Shown in pieces: positions 51,145 through 60,017 of a DNA stretch of 64,000 nucleotides. The notes beneath the pieces are model-generated. The model had not been told where the DNA came from and did not search any database. It saw nothing but the letters and a program-made list of their open reading frames with translations. The translations under genes were made by a program, and so were the position numbers. The DNA comes from Candidatus Villigracilis propinquus (GTDB lineage Bacteria; Chloroflexota; Anaerolineae; Anaerolineales; Villigracilaceae), in NCBI GenBank assembly GCA_016714565.1, contig JADKDM010000007.1, forward strand, positions 62,001-126,000, read 5' to 3'. Numbering within the stretch: the first letter of the stretch is position 1; each line of letters opens with the position of its first letter.

Positions 51145-51753
51145 TTGATCCGAGTTACGATCGTTTCACCGAACCATGCGCTGCGGGTTGGCCTGCGTGA
51201 AATGCTTGGCAGCCATGCAACTATCAAAGTGGTGGGTGAAGCCGTTAATCTTGAAAGTGTGAATGAAAATGAGACCGAGGTGGTTGTGCTTGCCTCGGTC
51301 TCTTCTGTTGCGCCGCAGCAGGGTAAAAAAGATTTCGCGATCCTGTATCTGACGGATGATGTTGATTCGGTTCGGTCCTTGTTGAATTCCAAAGTGCGGA
51401 CGTGGGGAGTGCTTTCTGTCGAAGCCACGCAGGAAGAATTAGTGGCGGGAGTCCTTGCAGCGGGGGAGGGGCTTTGGGTTGGCGCACCAGGCCTGGTCGC
51501 AGAGTTGATGCGTCTGCCGAGGGGTGGGGAATCTTCGAGCGAAGATTCTCTGATCGAGCCGTTGACTGCGCGGGAGAAGGAAGTCCTTCAATTAATGGCG
51601 CAGGGGTTGGCGAATAAACAGATCGCGCTTTCGCTGAGCATCAGCGAGCACACGGTGAAATTTCATTTATCGTCTTTGTATGCGAAGTTGGGAATTTCGA
51701 GCCGTACCGAGGCGGTGCGGCGGGGGATCGAGCTTGGTTTGATATCGTTATAA
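51145..51753 (+). CDS. LuxR/NarL-family response regulator with degenerate receiver
   Basis: 202 aa, TTG start with GGAG 8 nt upstream inside the protease gene. The C-terminal LuxR helix-turn-helix is intact (LTAREKEVLQLMAQGLANKQIALSLSISEHTVKFHLSSLYAKLG). The N-terminal receiver-like domain keeps the fold pattern (IRVTIVSPNHALRVGLREML) but the phosphoacceptor Asp position is VVVLASVSS: no Asp. It may therefore be controlled by another signal or by protein contact, such as the co-encoded protease. No kinase gene lies near it. Confidence 0.85.
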   Translation: MIRVTIVSPNHALRVGLREMLGSHATIKVVGEAVNLESVNENETEVVVLASVSSVAPQQGKKDFAILYLTDDVDSVRSLLNSKVRTWGVLSVEATQEELVAGVLAAGEGLWVGAPGLVAELMRLPRGGESSSEDSLIEPLTAREKEVLQLMAQGLANKQIALSLSISEHTVKFHLSSLYAKLGISSRTEAVRRGIELGLISL

Positions 51754-51787
51754 AAAAGGACAGGCGAGCCTGTCCTTTTTTATAACG
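51746..51787. terminator. Perfect 19-bp palindromic terminator
   Basis: The arms 51746-51764 and 51769-51787 are exact complements around a CGAG loop, with A-rich and T-rich tracts giving bidirectional termination. The palindrome contains the stop codons of both convergent genes. Confidence 0.95.
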
Positions 51788-52028
51788 ATTTTTTTCGAAA
51801 GAGGAGCGGCAATGTTACTATTAACACGATTACGATTCCCATCACAAGGATCCCATCCGTGGATCCGATGACGGATGTGCCGTCTGCTGCCTGTGGGGTG
51901 GCGGTGGTTTGCAACGAAACCGGGCCTTGCGCCAACACGCTTGGTTGATGGAAGGCCGGTAACGACAGCCCAAGAATGAGGAGCGCGAAAAATAAAACGC
52001 TGACAGTTACAGTAAGAGTTGATTTCAT
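51780..52028 (-). CDS. Small secreted or membrane protein (82 aa)
   Basis: Signal-peptide-like N-terminus (LTVTVSVLFFALLILGLSLPAF), a short Gln/Thr/Ala-rich middle, and a C-terminal membrane helix (GILVMGIVIVLIVTLPLLF) with the basic tail RKKSL. This is the layout of a small cell-surface or anchoring protein with a short LPXTG-like but not sortase-type end. No family recognised. It converges on the LuxR gene across the palindrome. Confidence 0.65.
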   Translation of the reverse strand: MKSTLTVTVSVLFFALLILGLSLPAFHQPSVLAQGPVSLQTTATPQAADGTSVIGSTDGILVMGIVIVLIVTLPLLFRKKSL

Positions 52029-52105
52029 GGTCTTATAAATGTAATTGTATCATGGTCAAAAGTGTATAAGTTTGGTCTTGTATGTACTTTTTTACACTTT
52101 CATTG

Positions 52106-52111
52106 TATAAT
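52106..52111 (+). promoter_or_regulatory. -10 box upstream of a 42-codon gene
   Basis: A consensus TATAAT lies 54 nt before the small ORF at 52166; the start has its own GGAGAA site, so this transcript is not leaderless. Confidence 0.45.
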
Positions 52112-52165
52112 CCGCCGAGTTAATTCGCTGGCGGGGTTCAGCAATTACTACTTATGGAGAATGTG

Positions 52166-52294
52166 ATGGAAGTTTCTATGAAAATCATAAGTTTCTTCCT
52201 CGTCCTGATGAACGTGATCGGGGCGTATTTTATGTATTATCGTGTTGCACTTGCTTCTCTATGCTTGTGTTCTGATCTCATTTTAAGTAAGTAA
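52166..52294 (+). CDS. 42-aa small membrane protein
   Basis: ATG with a GGAGAATGTG site, then a protein with one hydrophobic helix (IISFFLVLMNVIGAYFMYY) and a short Cys-containing tail (LCLCSDLILSK). It has a -10 box upstream and a terminator 11 nt after the stop, so it forms a complete small transcription unit. The promoter and terminator make chance unlikely. It precedes the alternative complex III operon by 62 nt. Confidence 0.5.
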   Translation: MEVSMKIISFFLVLMNVIGAYFMYYRVALASLCLCSDLILSK

Positions 52295-52304
52295 TTCAGC
52301 CTTG

Positions 52305-52329
52305 CCGCCGTTTTTTAAACGGCGGTTTT
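52305..52329 (+). terminator. Terminator after the 42-codon gene
   Basis: CCGCCGTTT pairs with AAACGGCGG around TTT, followed by TTTT. It separates the small ORF from the complex III operon. Confidence 0.85.
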
Positions 52330-52356
52330 GTGCTTAAGTCTATTTCAGGAGCATCC

Positions 52357-52932
52357 ATGATCAAAAGAATATTTGACTGGCTGAAACAGCCTCTTGGTCT
52401 GATCGCAGTTGGGATCGCCGTGCTGGCGGTTTTCAGCCTTGCTGTGTATGGTCTTTATACGACCCAACAAGCGCCTGCGCAGCCCATTCAGTTTCCCCAT
52501 CAAACGCATATTGCCTTTGGCATTCAATGCTTGTATTGCCATCCGGGCGCTGCGAAGGGGCCATCCGCTGGTATTCCCTCTGAAGCAAAGTGTTGGGGAT
52601 GCCATAATCAGATCCAGAAGACTCTCGATAGCCAATTGCCTGACACCAAGGTTCCGCTTCTCAAGCCATTGGTGGCATCGGTGCAAAGCCAGACTCCGCT
52701 TCAATGGGTGCCGGTTGCCATCGTGCCGGACTTCGTTCAGTTCAACCATCGCGCACATGTTGCAGCTGGAAAGAATTGTGAAGACTGCCATGGTGATATG
52801 ACCAGATTAACCATTGCTCAGAACCCGCAGGTGATGAACATGGGTTGGTGTTTGGATTGCCACGTTACGACTGCCGGTGAAGATCAGGTAAAACTGGTCA
52901 AACTCACCGACTGCGGTACTTGTCATTATTAA
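52357..52932 (+). CDS. actA: ActA-like pentaheme cytochrome c (alternative complex III)
   Basis: 191 aa from the ATG at 52357 (site AGGAG). One N-terminal membrane helix (LGLIAVGIAVLAVFSLAVYGLY) anchors it, and five CxxCH heme-binding motifs follow: CLYCH, CWGCH, CEDCH, CLDCH and CGTCH. This is the pentaheme arrangement of ActA in alternative complex III, the quinol:acceptor oxidoreductase of Chloroflexi and others. It is the first gene of the operon. Confidence 0.92.
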   Translation: MIKRIFDWLKQPLGLIAVGIAVLAVFSLAVYGLYTTQQAPAQPIQFPHQTHIAFGIQCLYCHPGAAKGPSAGIPSEAKCWGCHNQIQKTLDSQLPDTKVPLLKPLVASVQSQTPLQWVPVAIVPDFVQFNHRAHVAAGKNCEDCHGDMTRLTIAQNPQVMNMGWCLDCHVTTAGEDQVKLVKLTDCGTCHY

Positions 52933-52951
52933 CCGGGCGAAAGGAATCAAT

Positions 52952-55139
52952 ATGAGCGAACAATTTTCCCGGCGTGATTTTCTAAAACTGGCTGGTGTAG
53001 GCGCGGCAACCACTGCCATCCTTACCGGTTGCGGGCCTGCCTCGCGTTATGTTAAACGCGAGCCCTATTTGCAGATGCCCGAATACAACTATAACGGCCA
53101 GAGTACATATTACGCCACTACATGCCGCGAATGTGCGGCCGGCTGCGGGCTCGTAGTCCGCACCAGCCAGGGACGTGCGATCAAGACCGAAGGCAATGCG
53201 AACAATCCGCTGAACCTCGGCAAGACTTGCGCACGCGGACAGGCTACCTTGCAGGGTTTGTATAACCCAGATCGTGTCACTGACCCGGTCAAACGTGCAT
53301 CACGCGGTTCCGCCTCCACAGAAGTTGTGGAATGGGACGCTGCCATTCAAGTAGTGGCCGATGCCCTCAAGAATAACAAACCCGAAGAGATCGCCTTCCT
53401 GATGGGAACGGCTCCCGATCATCTCTTTGACCTGGTTTCTGATCTTGCAAAAGCAACCGGCATTAACGCCCCGGTCCGCTTTGGCGCGTTGGGCATGTTC
53501 GACGCCCGCGCCACCTTGAGCAAGGCCGCCGAGAATCTTTTCGGTCAGGCCAGCCTGCCTTTCTTTGATGTAGGTGGGGCGCAGGTGGTCTTCTCCTTCG
53601 GCGCGAACTTCCTCGAAACCTGGCTTTCTCCGGTTTCATACACTCGTGGGTTTGCAGGACTGCGCGAAGCAAAGACCAAGCTGCGCGGCAAATTCGTGCA
53701 ATTTGAATCGCGCATGTCCCAGACAGGCGCCAAGTCGGATGAATGGGTTCCGCTTCGCCCCGGGACCGAGGCACTGGTTGCGCTGGCAATCGGTAAACTC
53801 GCCTCTGAAATTCGCAACGTCTCTGCTCCTGCCTTCGAAGGTGTGGACCCGCTCGATGTTGCGTCAAAGTCCGGTATCAAACTCGAAACTCTTGAACACC
53901 TCGCTGAAATGTTCGCCGGCTCGAACGGCGCGCTTGCCATCCCTGGCGGCCCGGCCCTCGGGCAAAGTAATGGTCTCGCTGTTGCTGAAGCGGTGCTGGC
54001 CTTGAATGCCATTTCTGATAACTTTGGCAAGCCCGGCGGCGTGTATCTCTCTGCTCTTGCCCCGAACCAGTCTGAATATCAACGCCCTGCTTCCGCTCAG
54101 GAAATGCAGGAATTTATTCAGAAGATGGCCGATGGCAAGATCAAGGTTTTGTTCGTTCACGGAGTCAATCCGTTGTTTGAGCTTCCTGCTTCGCTTGGTT
54201 TTGGCGAAGCGAGTAAATCTGTCAGCCAGATCATTTCCTTCGCGACCTTCCCAGATGAAACAGCGCTGGAAGCGGATTATGTCTTCCCTGACCACCACGG
54301 ACTTGAATCCTGGGGTTATCAGCGTGTAGCCACTGGCTCGGCTCAATCGGTTCTTTCCGGTTCCCAGCCTGTTGTTTCACCTTTCTATAATACCCGCGCA
54401 ACCGCAGATGTGTTGATCGCTGCCGCTCAGCTGGCTGGCGATAAATTTGCCGCGGCGCTTTCCCTTTGCTGATGAAGTTGAATTCCTGCAAAGCAAAGTC
54501 GCTTCATTAATGAGCGAAGCGGGCGGCTCGGTTAGCGGGGCAGACTTGCCGACCTTTATGGCTTCTTTCCAACAGAACGGCGGTTTTTGGAAATTGTCTG
54601 ATGCCCGCGGCGTTCCCAATGCCGGTGGTGTCCTTGGTAAGAGCATTGCCGCTGAAGAAGCTGTGTTTGCCGGCGAAGGCGAGTTCTTCTTTGTCCCATT
54701 CGTTTCGCCGACGATGGCCGAAGCTGGCGCGAACAAACCCTGGCTACAGGAATTAGCCGACCCCACAACCACAGTCATGTGGAACACATGGGTTGAGATG
54801 AACCCTGAAACCGCCCATGAACTGGGAATCGAAAATGATGATGTTGTAAAGATCGTGAGCGAAGCCGGAGAGTTGGAAGTGCCCGTTTATGTGTACCCAG
54901 CCATCCGCCCCGATACGATCGCGATGCCTTTTGGTCAGGGTCATACTGCGTATGGCCGATATGCCGAGAATCGCGGCGTCAATCCCGCTGATCTTCTTGG
55001 TCAACACTTTAATGAAGTTGGTGATCTTGCTTTTGCTGGTATGAAAGTCAAAGTTGAAAAGACCGGAACGAAGAAACCGCTGTCACGTCTTGAAAGTTTG
55101 TTGGGCGTGTATGGCATTGGTCTTGGTGAGGAGCATTAA
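52952..55139 (+). CDS. actB: ActB1-like molybdopterin-fold subunit, interrupted by a +1 frameshift
   Basis: A ~728-residue gene broken by one extra base in CTTTCCC at 54458-54464. The first part (from 52952) has a Tat signal SRRDFLKLAGVGAATTAI with lipobox LTGC, the Cys cluster TTCRECAAGCG...GKTCARG (about 55-90) and a molybdopterin-oxidoreductase-like core; removing one T joins it to PFADEVEFL and the C-terminal domain (TAHELGIENDDVVKIVSEAGELEVPVYVYPAIRPDTIAMPFGQGHTAYGRY). In alternative complex III this is the large subunit (no Mo cofactor expected). The ferredoxin part, fused in some species, is the separate next gene. Frameshift is likely a sequencing error. Confidence 0.88.
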
Positions 55140-55141
55140 TT

Positions 55142-55882
55142 ATGGCGACTTTAGCTGATCTGAAAATTTCCGAAGTTAAGATGAACACAGAAGAGACCGG
55201 CAAATGGGGCATGGTCATTGATCAGGATATTTGCACGGGCTGTCAGGCTTGTGTGGCTGCCTGCTCCATGGAAAACAATGTTGTGTTTGTGGGTGAAGAG
55301 GATTCTGGGTATGGGCGTTCCATGCATTGGATCCGCATTGAGCGCTTCTGGGAGGGTGAATATCCTGAAGTGAAGATGACGCCCAATCAACCAATGTTGT
55401 GCCAGCAATGCGGACATGCCACCTGCGAACCGGTTTGCCCTGCGTTTGCAACCGTCCATTCTCAGGCCGAGCAGTTGAATCTGCAAGTGTACAACCGCTG
55501 CGTGGGTACCCGTTATTGCGCGAACAACTGCCCGTACCAGGTTCGTTCCTTCAACTGGCGCGACTATCAACGCCCTGAGCCCCTGCCCAATCAATTGAAC
55601 CCGGACGTGACCGTCCGTCGCATGGGCGTGATGGAAAAATGCACGTTCTGCATTCAGCGCATCCACAAGGCGCAGGATAAGGCGAAATCAGAAGGCCGCG
55701 AAGTGGCGGATGGTGAATTTACAACCGCTTGTGCGCAAGCCTGCCCTGCGAATGCGATCGTTTTTGGCCGTGTTGATGATCCTGAAAGCCTGGTTTCTCA
55801 GTTGAAGAAGCAAAGTCACGGCGTGAAACATCTTGAAGAACTTGGCACGTTACCCAACGTGACCTACTTCAAGGGAGGGTAA
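55142..55882 (+). CDS. ActB2-like 4Fe-4S ferredoxin subunit (PsrB/DmsB-like)
   Basis: 246 aa. Four 4Fe-4S cluster motifs: CTGCQACVAACSMEN, CQQCGHATCEPVCP, the third CVGTRYCANNCPYQ and the fourth CTFCIQRIH with CAQACPANAI. These match the electron-transfer subunit that is fused to ActB in other alternative complex III operons. It begins 2 nt after the ActB stop and ends 2 nt before actC, so they are translationally coupled. It passes electrons between the hemes and the quinone site. Confidence 0.93.
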   Translation: MATLADLKISEVKMNTEETGKWGMVIDQDICTGCQACVAACSMENNVVFVGEEDSGYGRSMHWIRIERFWEGEYPEVKMTPNQPMLCQQCGHATCEPVCPAFATVHSQAEQLNLQVYNRCVGTRYCANNCPYQVRSFNWRDYQRPEPLPNQLNPDVTVRRMGVMEKCTFCIQRIHKAQDKAKSEGREVADGEFTTACAQACPANAIVFGRVDDPESLVSQLKKQSHGVKHLEELGTLPNVTYFKGG

Positions 55883-55884
55883 TT

Positions 55885-57333
55885 ATGGCAAACGAGAAAA
55901 AACAAACGGAACATGCCCACGCTGACCATCACGGTCACAGCGCAGAGCATTTCCGTGAAAAACACCTGATGCTTGATCCGCTTCCACGCGGGCAAATGAA
56001 CGACATGGTGATGGAATCCATGCTCGAAAAACCCACCTGGAAATATTGGGTGGTTGTTGGCTTCCTGAGCTTTATTGTCGTGTATTTCCTGTTCTATAAA
56101 TGGGGCGTTCTGATCGCAAAAGGTCAGGGTGAGGCCGGTGTGATGCGCCCGGATTATTGGGGTATCTTCCTGGTCAATACCGTGTTCTGGATCGGTATCA
56201 GCCATGCGGGTACGTTCATTTCCGCGATCTTGCGCGTGTTCCGTGCAGAATTCCGCCGTCCGTTCACCCGTGCTGCTGAGTTGATGACCACCTTTGGTCT
56301 GGTGCAGGCTGGTTTCAGTATTTTCATGCACATGGGCCGTGTCTGGATTTTTTACTGGCTCATGCCTTACCCGAACCAGCGCTTATTGTGGCCGAACCTG
56401 CATTCCCCGCTTACATGGGATTTGCTCGCCATCACTACATACCTGCTCTCTTCCACCATGTACCTTTTCCTGCCGCTCATTCCGGATGTCGCGATGGCGC
56501 GTGACCGCTCCACCGGCTGGCGCAAGAACTTCTACAAAATTCTTGCCCTCGGCTTCCGCGGTACAGAAGGGGAGTGGACCCACCTCCGCAACGCGATGAA
56601 CATCTTCGCCTTCGCGATCATCCCAGTCATGTTCTCTGTACATACCATCGTGTCCTGGGACTTTGCCGCCGCTACCCGCCCCGGCTGGTCTTCGACCATT
56701 TTTGGCCCGTACTTCATCGTCGGCGCTTTGCATTCCGGTATGGGCGCTGCTGTGATTGTCATTGCAGTGATTCGCGCCACAATGAAACACATGAAATATT
56801 TCATCCGCGCCGAACATTTCGATGCCATTGGTAAACTCATGCTCATCATTTCGATGGCATGGGCATATTTCTTCTTCAATGACTATATGGTGCAATGGTA
56901 TGGCGGCGATAAGTGGACGCAGCAACTGCTCCACTTCCACGAAGCTGGCCCCATGGGCTGGATGTGGTTTGGCATGCTCTTCTGTAACATTGTGGTTCCC
57001 TGGGCTATTCTATGGAATCCAAAATGGCGTTCCACTCCCTGGCTCGTTGGTACAGTCGGTATCTTTATCAACGTTGGCATGTGGTTTGAGCGTTACATCA
57101 TTGTACCCATCTCTGTCACGATCAATCGTATGCCGTTCACCTGGCGTCTTTACAAGCCCGGCATCGAAGTCCCCATGGGCATCGGTACACTTGCCTTCTT
57201 CATTTTGCTTTATATGATCGCCTCAAAACTTATTCCTCTCATCCCCGTCTGGGAAGTGCAGGAAGGCCAGATGGCGCATGAACTGAAGAAATTTGGACGC
57301 GAGACCGTAGTATCGGTCAGCGAATTGGAATAG
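55885..57333 (+). CDS. actC: ActC-like NrfD/PsrC quinol-oxidising membrane subunit
   Basis: 482 aa with about ten membrane helices (KYWVVVGFLSFIVVYFLFYKWG; WGIFLVNTVFWIGISHAGTFISAILRVFRAEFRRPFTRAAELMTTF; IMFSVHTIVSWDFAA; IVPISVTINRMPFTWRLYKPGIEVP-region). The NrfD-fold and its conserved His/Asp residues (GISHAGTF) mark the quinol-binding subunit. A His-rich N-terminus (HAHADHHGHSAEHF) precedes the first helix. No second NrfD (ActF) is in this operon. Confidence 0.93.
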   Translation: MANEKKQTEHAHADHHGHSAEHFREKHLMLDPLPRGQMNDMVMESMLEKPTWKYWVVVGFLSFIVVYFLFYKWGVLIAKGQGEAGVMRPDYWGIFLVNTVFWIGISHAGTFISAILRVFRAEFRRPFTRAAELMTTFGLVQAGFSIFMHMGRVWIFYWLMPYPNQRLLWPNLHSPLTWDLLAITTYLLSSTMYLFLPLIPDVAMARDRSTGWRKNFYKILALGFRGTEGEWTHLRNAMNIFAFAIIPVMFSVHTIVSWDFAAATRPGWSSTIFGPYFIVGALHSGMGAAVIVIAVIRATMKHMKYFIRAEHFDAIGKLMLIISMAWAYFFFNDYMVQWYGGDKWTQQLLHFHEAGPMGWMWFGMLFCNIVVPWAILWNPKWRSTPWLVGTVGIFINVGMWFERYIIVPISVTINRMPFTWRLYKPGIEVPMGIGTLAFFILLYMIASKLIPLIPVWEVQEGQMAHELKKFGRETVVSVSELE

Positions 57334-57343
57334 GAGGATTGAA

Positions 57344-57880
57344 ATGACCGAATCTAAAGCTGTAGATTTGTTGGCGGTCTTTCCGGACCTCGAACCTGCC
57401 GCGAACGCCATTGAGCATCTTCGCTCGATCGGCATCCACGATGACTGCATGAATGTCATCTCCGGCATCCCAGTCACCGAAGCCATGCTAGGCCGTCCAC
57501 ATCAGTGGACGAATGTTCCACGTATTGCAATGGGTGGAGCCATCCTCGGGTTTGGCGCAGGATTTTTCCTTGCATACGTTACGCCATATCTCTACCCTTA
57601 TCCAATTCAGGTAAGCACACAATCATTTATTCCCGGGCCTCCCACCGTGGTTGTCCTGTTTGAATTGACCATGCTTGGTATGCTCCTTTCCACCTTCCTT
57701 GGGGTGTTCCTTGATAGTTTCTTCCCGAATTACCGCCCGATGAAGTATGTTCCTGAAGTCAGCGACGGCAAGATCGCCATCCTCATTGAATGTACGAATG
57801 CTGACGAACAGAAAGTTACAGACGCTTTAAAGAAAATGGGCGCTGAATCGGTAAAACCGGCGGAGGCGCAACACCTATGA
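57344..57880 (+). CDS. actD: ActD-like DUF3341 membrane protein
   Basis: 178 aa. DUF3341 layout: an N-terminal ferredoxin-like part (LLAVFPDLEPAANAIEHLRSIG), two membrane helices (MGGAILGFGAGFFLAYVTPYLYPY and VVVLFELTMLGMLLSTFLGVFLDSF), then a short alpha/beta end (KIAILIECTNADEQKVTDALKKMGAESV). This is the usual ActD of alternative complex III. An AGGAGG site precedes the ATG. It overlaps the next gene by 4 nt. Confidence 0.92.
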   Translation: MTESKAVDLLAVFPDLEPAANAIEHLRSIGIHDDCMNVISGIPVTEAMLGRPHQWTNVPRIAMGGAILGFGAGFFLAYVTPYLYPYPIQVSTQSFIPGPPTVVVLFELTMLGMLLSTFLGVFLDSFFPNYRPMKYVPEVSDGKIAILIECTNADEQKVTDALKKMGAESVKPAEAQHL

Positions 57881-58455
57881 GACTCTTAAAACAACTCGTT
57901 ATCGTATTTGCGGCTCTTGGCGTGCTGGTTGGCGCATTGATGGTATTTTCGTATGATGTGATTAAGATCGACTGGGTCGTCTTCATGGAGATCCAGCCGT
58001 CTTACGGCACACAGGATGTAGACATGAACACCGGTGCAGGCCCCCGGCCCGTACCCGCCCAATCCATTCCTGTCGAAGGCGCAGCCTATATTCCCGGCGA
58101 AGGCGCACCGGTCAACCCCGTGCCTGCTGATGGCGCTTCTATTGCACGCGGCGCTCAACTGTATTCCATTCATTGCCAAATGTGCCACGGCGTTGAAGGG
58201 CAGGGCAACGGAACGATTTCCGCCTTTCTGGTCAAGAAGAAACCCGCCAGCCTCACCAGTGAGCTCGTTCAGAGCAAGACCGATGGAAGCCTCTTCCTGA
58301 CCATTACCAATGGTATCTTCAATCCAAACAACTCACTTTTCCCTGATGTTCAATTCTCCGGGCAAATGCCGCCGCTGAACGAAAACCTGACCGTGCGCGA
58401 GCGTTGGGATGTGGTCAATTTTATCCGCACGCTTAAACCGGCAGACGGGCAATAG
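57877..58455 (+). CDS. actE: ActE-like monoheme cytochrome c
   Basis: 192 aa. N-terminal membrane helix (LVIVFAALGVLVGALMVFSY), then a spacer and a cytochrome c domain with one heme motif (CQMCHG near residue 104) and the axial Met region GQMPPLNENL near 168. This fits ActE, the monoheme subunit. The start overlaps the actD stop by 4 nt, and the next cytochrome gene follows after 14 nt. Confidence 0.9.
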   Translation: MRLLKQLVIVFAALGVLVGALMVFSYDVIKIDWVVFMEIQPSYGTQDVDMNTGAGPRPVPAQSIPVEGAAYIPGEGAPVNPVPADGASIARGAQLYSIHCQMCHGVEGQGNGTISAFLVKKKPASLTSELVQSKTDGSLFLTITNGIFNPNNSLFPDVQFSGQMPPLNENLTVRERWDVVNFIRTLKPADGQ

Positions 58456-58469
58456 GGAGGGAGCAACCA

Positions 58470-59115
58470 ATGAAAGATGATGTAAGAAAATATATCTATG
58501 GAGCGGTGATCGTTTTTGTGGTCGGCGTTCTAATATGGGTTGGTTTCATTTACACCCAATGCCTGTGGTTTTACCCTGTCTTGTAATCGTGGTGCATTGG
58601 TCGCGGAACGCACGCCCATCCCGACCCTGCTTCCCGCAAACATGCCTGTCATCGAAGGCGGCGAACCTGCCGCTTCGAGCCAATGCCAGGTCGCTGCTGC
58701 CGATTTGATCGGTGCATGGGTCGAAGCTGGCTCACCTGAGACGGATCCATTCCAATTTGCCGATGCCAGTGGCCAGAACTGCGAATCTACTTTTGCAGAA
58801 GTACGCCCTCTCTTTATCGAAGCCAACCTTTGGTATTCCGGATCCATGTCCTGCGTTGCCTGTCACGGAGCAGATGTAGTTACCGCATCCGCTCAATTGG
58901 ACCTGAGCAACTTTGCAGGGATCAATGCCGGTTCACGCCGCCCTGACGCAGAATCCAACGGAACAGACATTCTCGGCGCTGGCAAATGGAAATCGTCCCT
59001 GCTGTATGACTTTATCACCACCAGCAAAGCCGATGTCCCCGGTCATGGCAACATCTCATCCAGTCTTGTGGTCTCTTCTGGATTGCCACTTCCAGAAGCA
59101 ACCCCAACCCCATAA
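58470..59115 (+). CDS. Second monoheme cytochrome c, interrupted by a +1 frameshift
   Basis: A ~214-codon gene broken by one extra C in the CCC at 58555-58557. From the ATG at 58470 (site GGGAGGGAG): MKDDVRKYIYGAVIVFVVGV anchors it in the membrane; dropping one C continues into NACGFTLSCNRGALVAERTPIPTLLP, and then the heme motif CVACH near residue 133 and a C-terminal c-type domain. The upstream Cys pair (ACGF..LSC) may form a disulfide. It is the last gene of the operon and is followed by a strong terminator. Confidence 0.8.
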
Positions 59116-59133
59116 CCATAATTTTGTAATGAT

Positions 59134-59166
59134 AAAAAGACCTGGTCAACCGATCAGGTCTTTTTT
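59134..59166 (+). terminator. Terminator after the alternative complex III operon
   Basis: AAAAAGACCTG pairs with CAGGTCTTTTT around a ~10-nt loop with a T-run. It lies just after the last cytochrome gene and inside the end of the convergent gene. Confidence 0.9.
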
Positions 59167-59753
59167 GTTCCATATTTCCAGAGCCAAATAAAGAAATATC
59201 CTATAAATGCTCCCGCCAAATTGGAAAGAATATCCATCCATGTATCCAATCCGCTGCTGTCAAATTCAAAACTTGCAATGTATTTGGACACGAATTCATA
59301 TAACTCGGAAAACACGCTGAAAAAGGAAGAGAAGAAAAATATCAGGATCAAGTTTGCCAGAAAATAAGAGTATTTCCTGTTGACCAGGCGCTTTAGACTG
59401 AGAATGCCATTGCCTTCCCGAACATCGAAATTCAAAATGAAATATTCATAGATCAGCGCAATGGAAAGTCCACCGCCCATGAAATGCAATATCTTGTCAT
59501 TGAATATCCAGTAGGGGATGAGTCTGAAGCCAAAGATCACCAACGCTGCGCCAACAAGATACGAATACGCGCTGCGGTGAAAGGTCCACGTTTGTGGCGG
59601 CTGTATCTCACGTAACGCCGCATATCTGTGGAAAACCCACAGCAAAAGCGGTGGCAGGGTTAATGCATAAATCATGAACAATACCCAGGAAATATTGTAA
59701 ATTGGCGCATACCATGAAATATTCTCGATTAGATACTCAATAGGATTGAACAT
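59154..59753 (-). CDS. VanZ/DUF2238-like membrane protein
   Basis: About 199 aa from the ATG at 59753; the longer frame to 59783 starts inside the terminator of the upstream tRNA, so it is unlikely. About five membrane helices: WYAPIYNISWVLFMIYALTLPPLLLW near the N-terminus, AYSYLVGAALVIFGFRLIPYW, KILHFMGGGLSIALIYEYF, YFLANLILIFFFSSFFSVF, and a final helix with WMDILSNLAGAFIGYFF. The His in KILHF and the Glu/Asp-rich SELYEF...DTWMDIL pattern recall the VanZ/DUF2238 group. The function is unknown. Confidence 0.65.
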   Translation of the reverse strand: MFNPIEYLIENISWYAPIYNISWVLFMIYALTLPPLLLWVFHRYAALREIQPPQTWTFHRSAYSYLVGAALVIFGFRLIPYWIFNDKILHFMGGGLSIALIYEYFILNFDVREGNGILSLKRLVNRKYSYFLANLILIFFFSSFFSVFSELYEFVSKYIASFEFDSSGLDTWMDILSNLAGAFIGYFFIWLWKYGTKKT

Positions 59754-59773
59754 AAACGAAAGACTCCCAATAA

Positions 59774-59806
59774 TAAAAAACATCCCTCTTCTGGTAAAGG
59801 GATGTT
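59774..59806 (-). terminator. Terminator after tRNA-Ser
   Basis: On the minus strand AACATCCCT pairs with AGGGATGTT around a ~10-nt loop, followed by TTTTTTATT, 4 nt after the tRNA CCA end. Confidence 0.88.
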
Positions 59807-59807
59807 A

Positions 59808-59899
<92 letters not shown>

Positions 59900-59966
59900 A
59901 ATTTAAGACTGGCGAATTATACCACTTGTTATTTATATGGCAATATCACCCATCGCATCACGGACA

Positions 59967-60009
59967 AGACCACAGACAACTGACTAAATACATCCATTGT
60001 CTGTGGTCT
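59967..60009. repeat. 13-bp inverted repeat of AGACCACAGACAA words
   Basis: AGACCACAGACAA (59967-59979) pairs with TTGTCTGTGGTCT (59997-60009), with extra GGACAAG/GCCGTCC words flanking. It lies just after the ilvE stop (minus strand), where it may protect the mRNA end. Confidence 0.6.
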
Positions 60010-60017
60010 GCCGTCCA

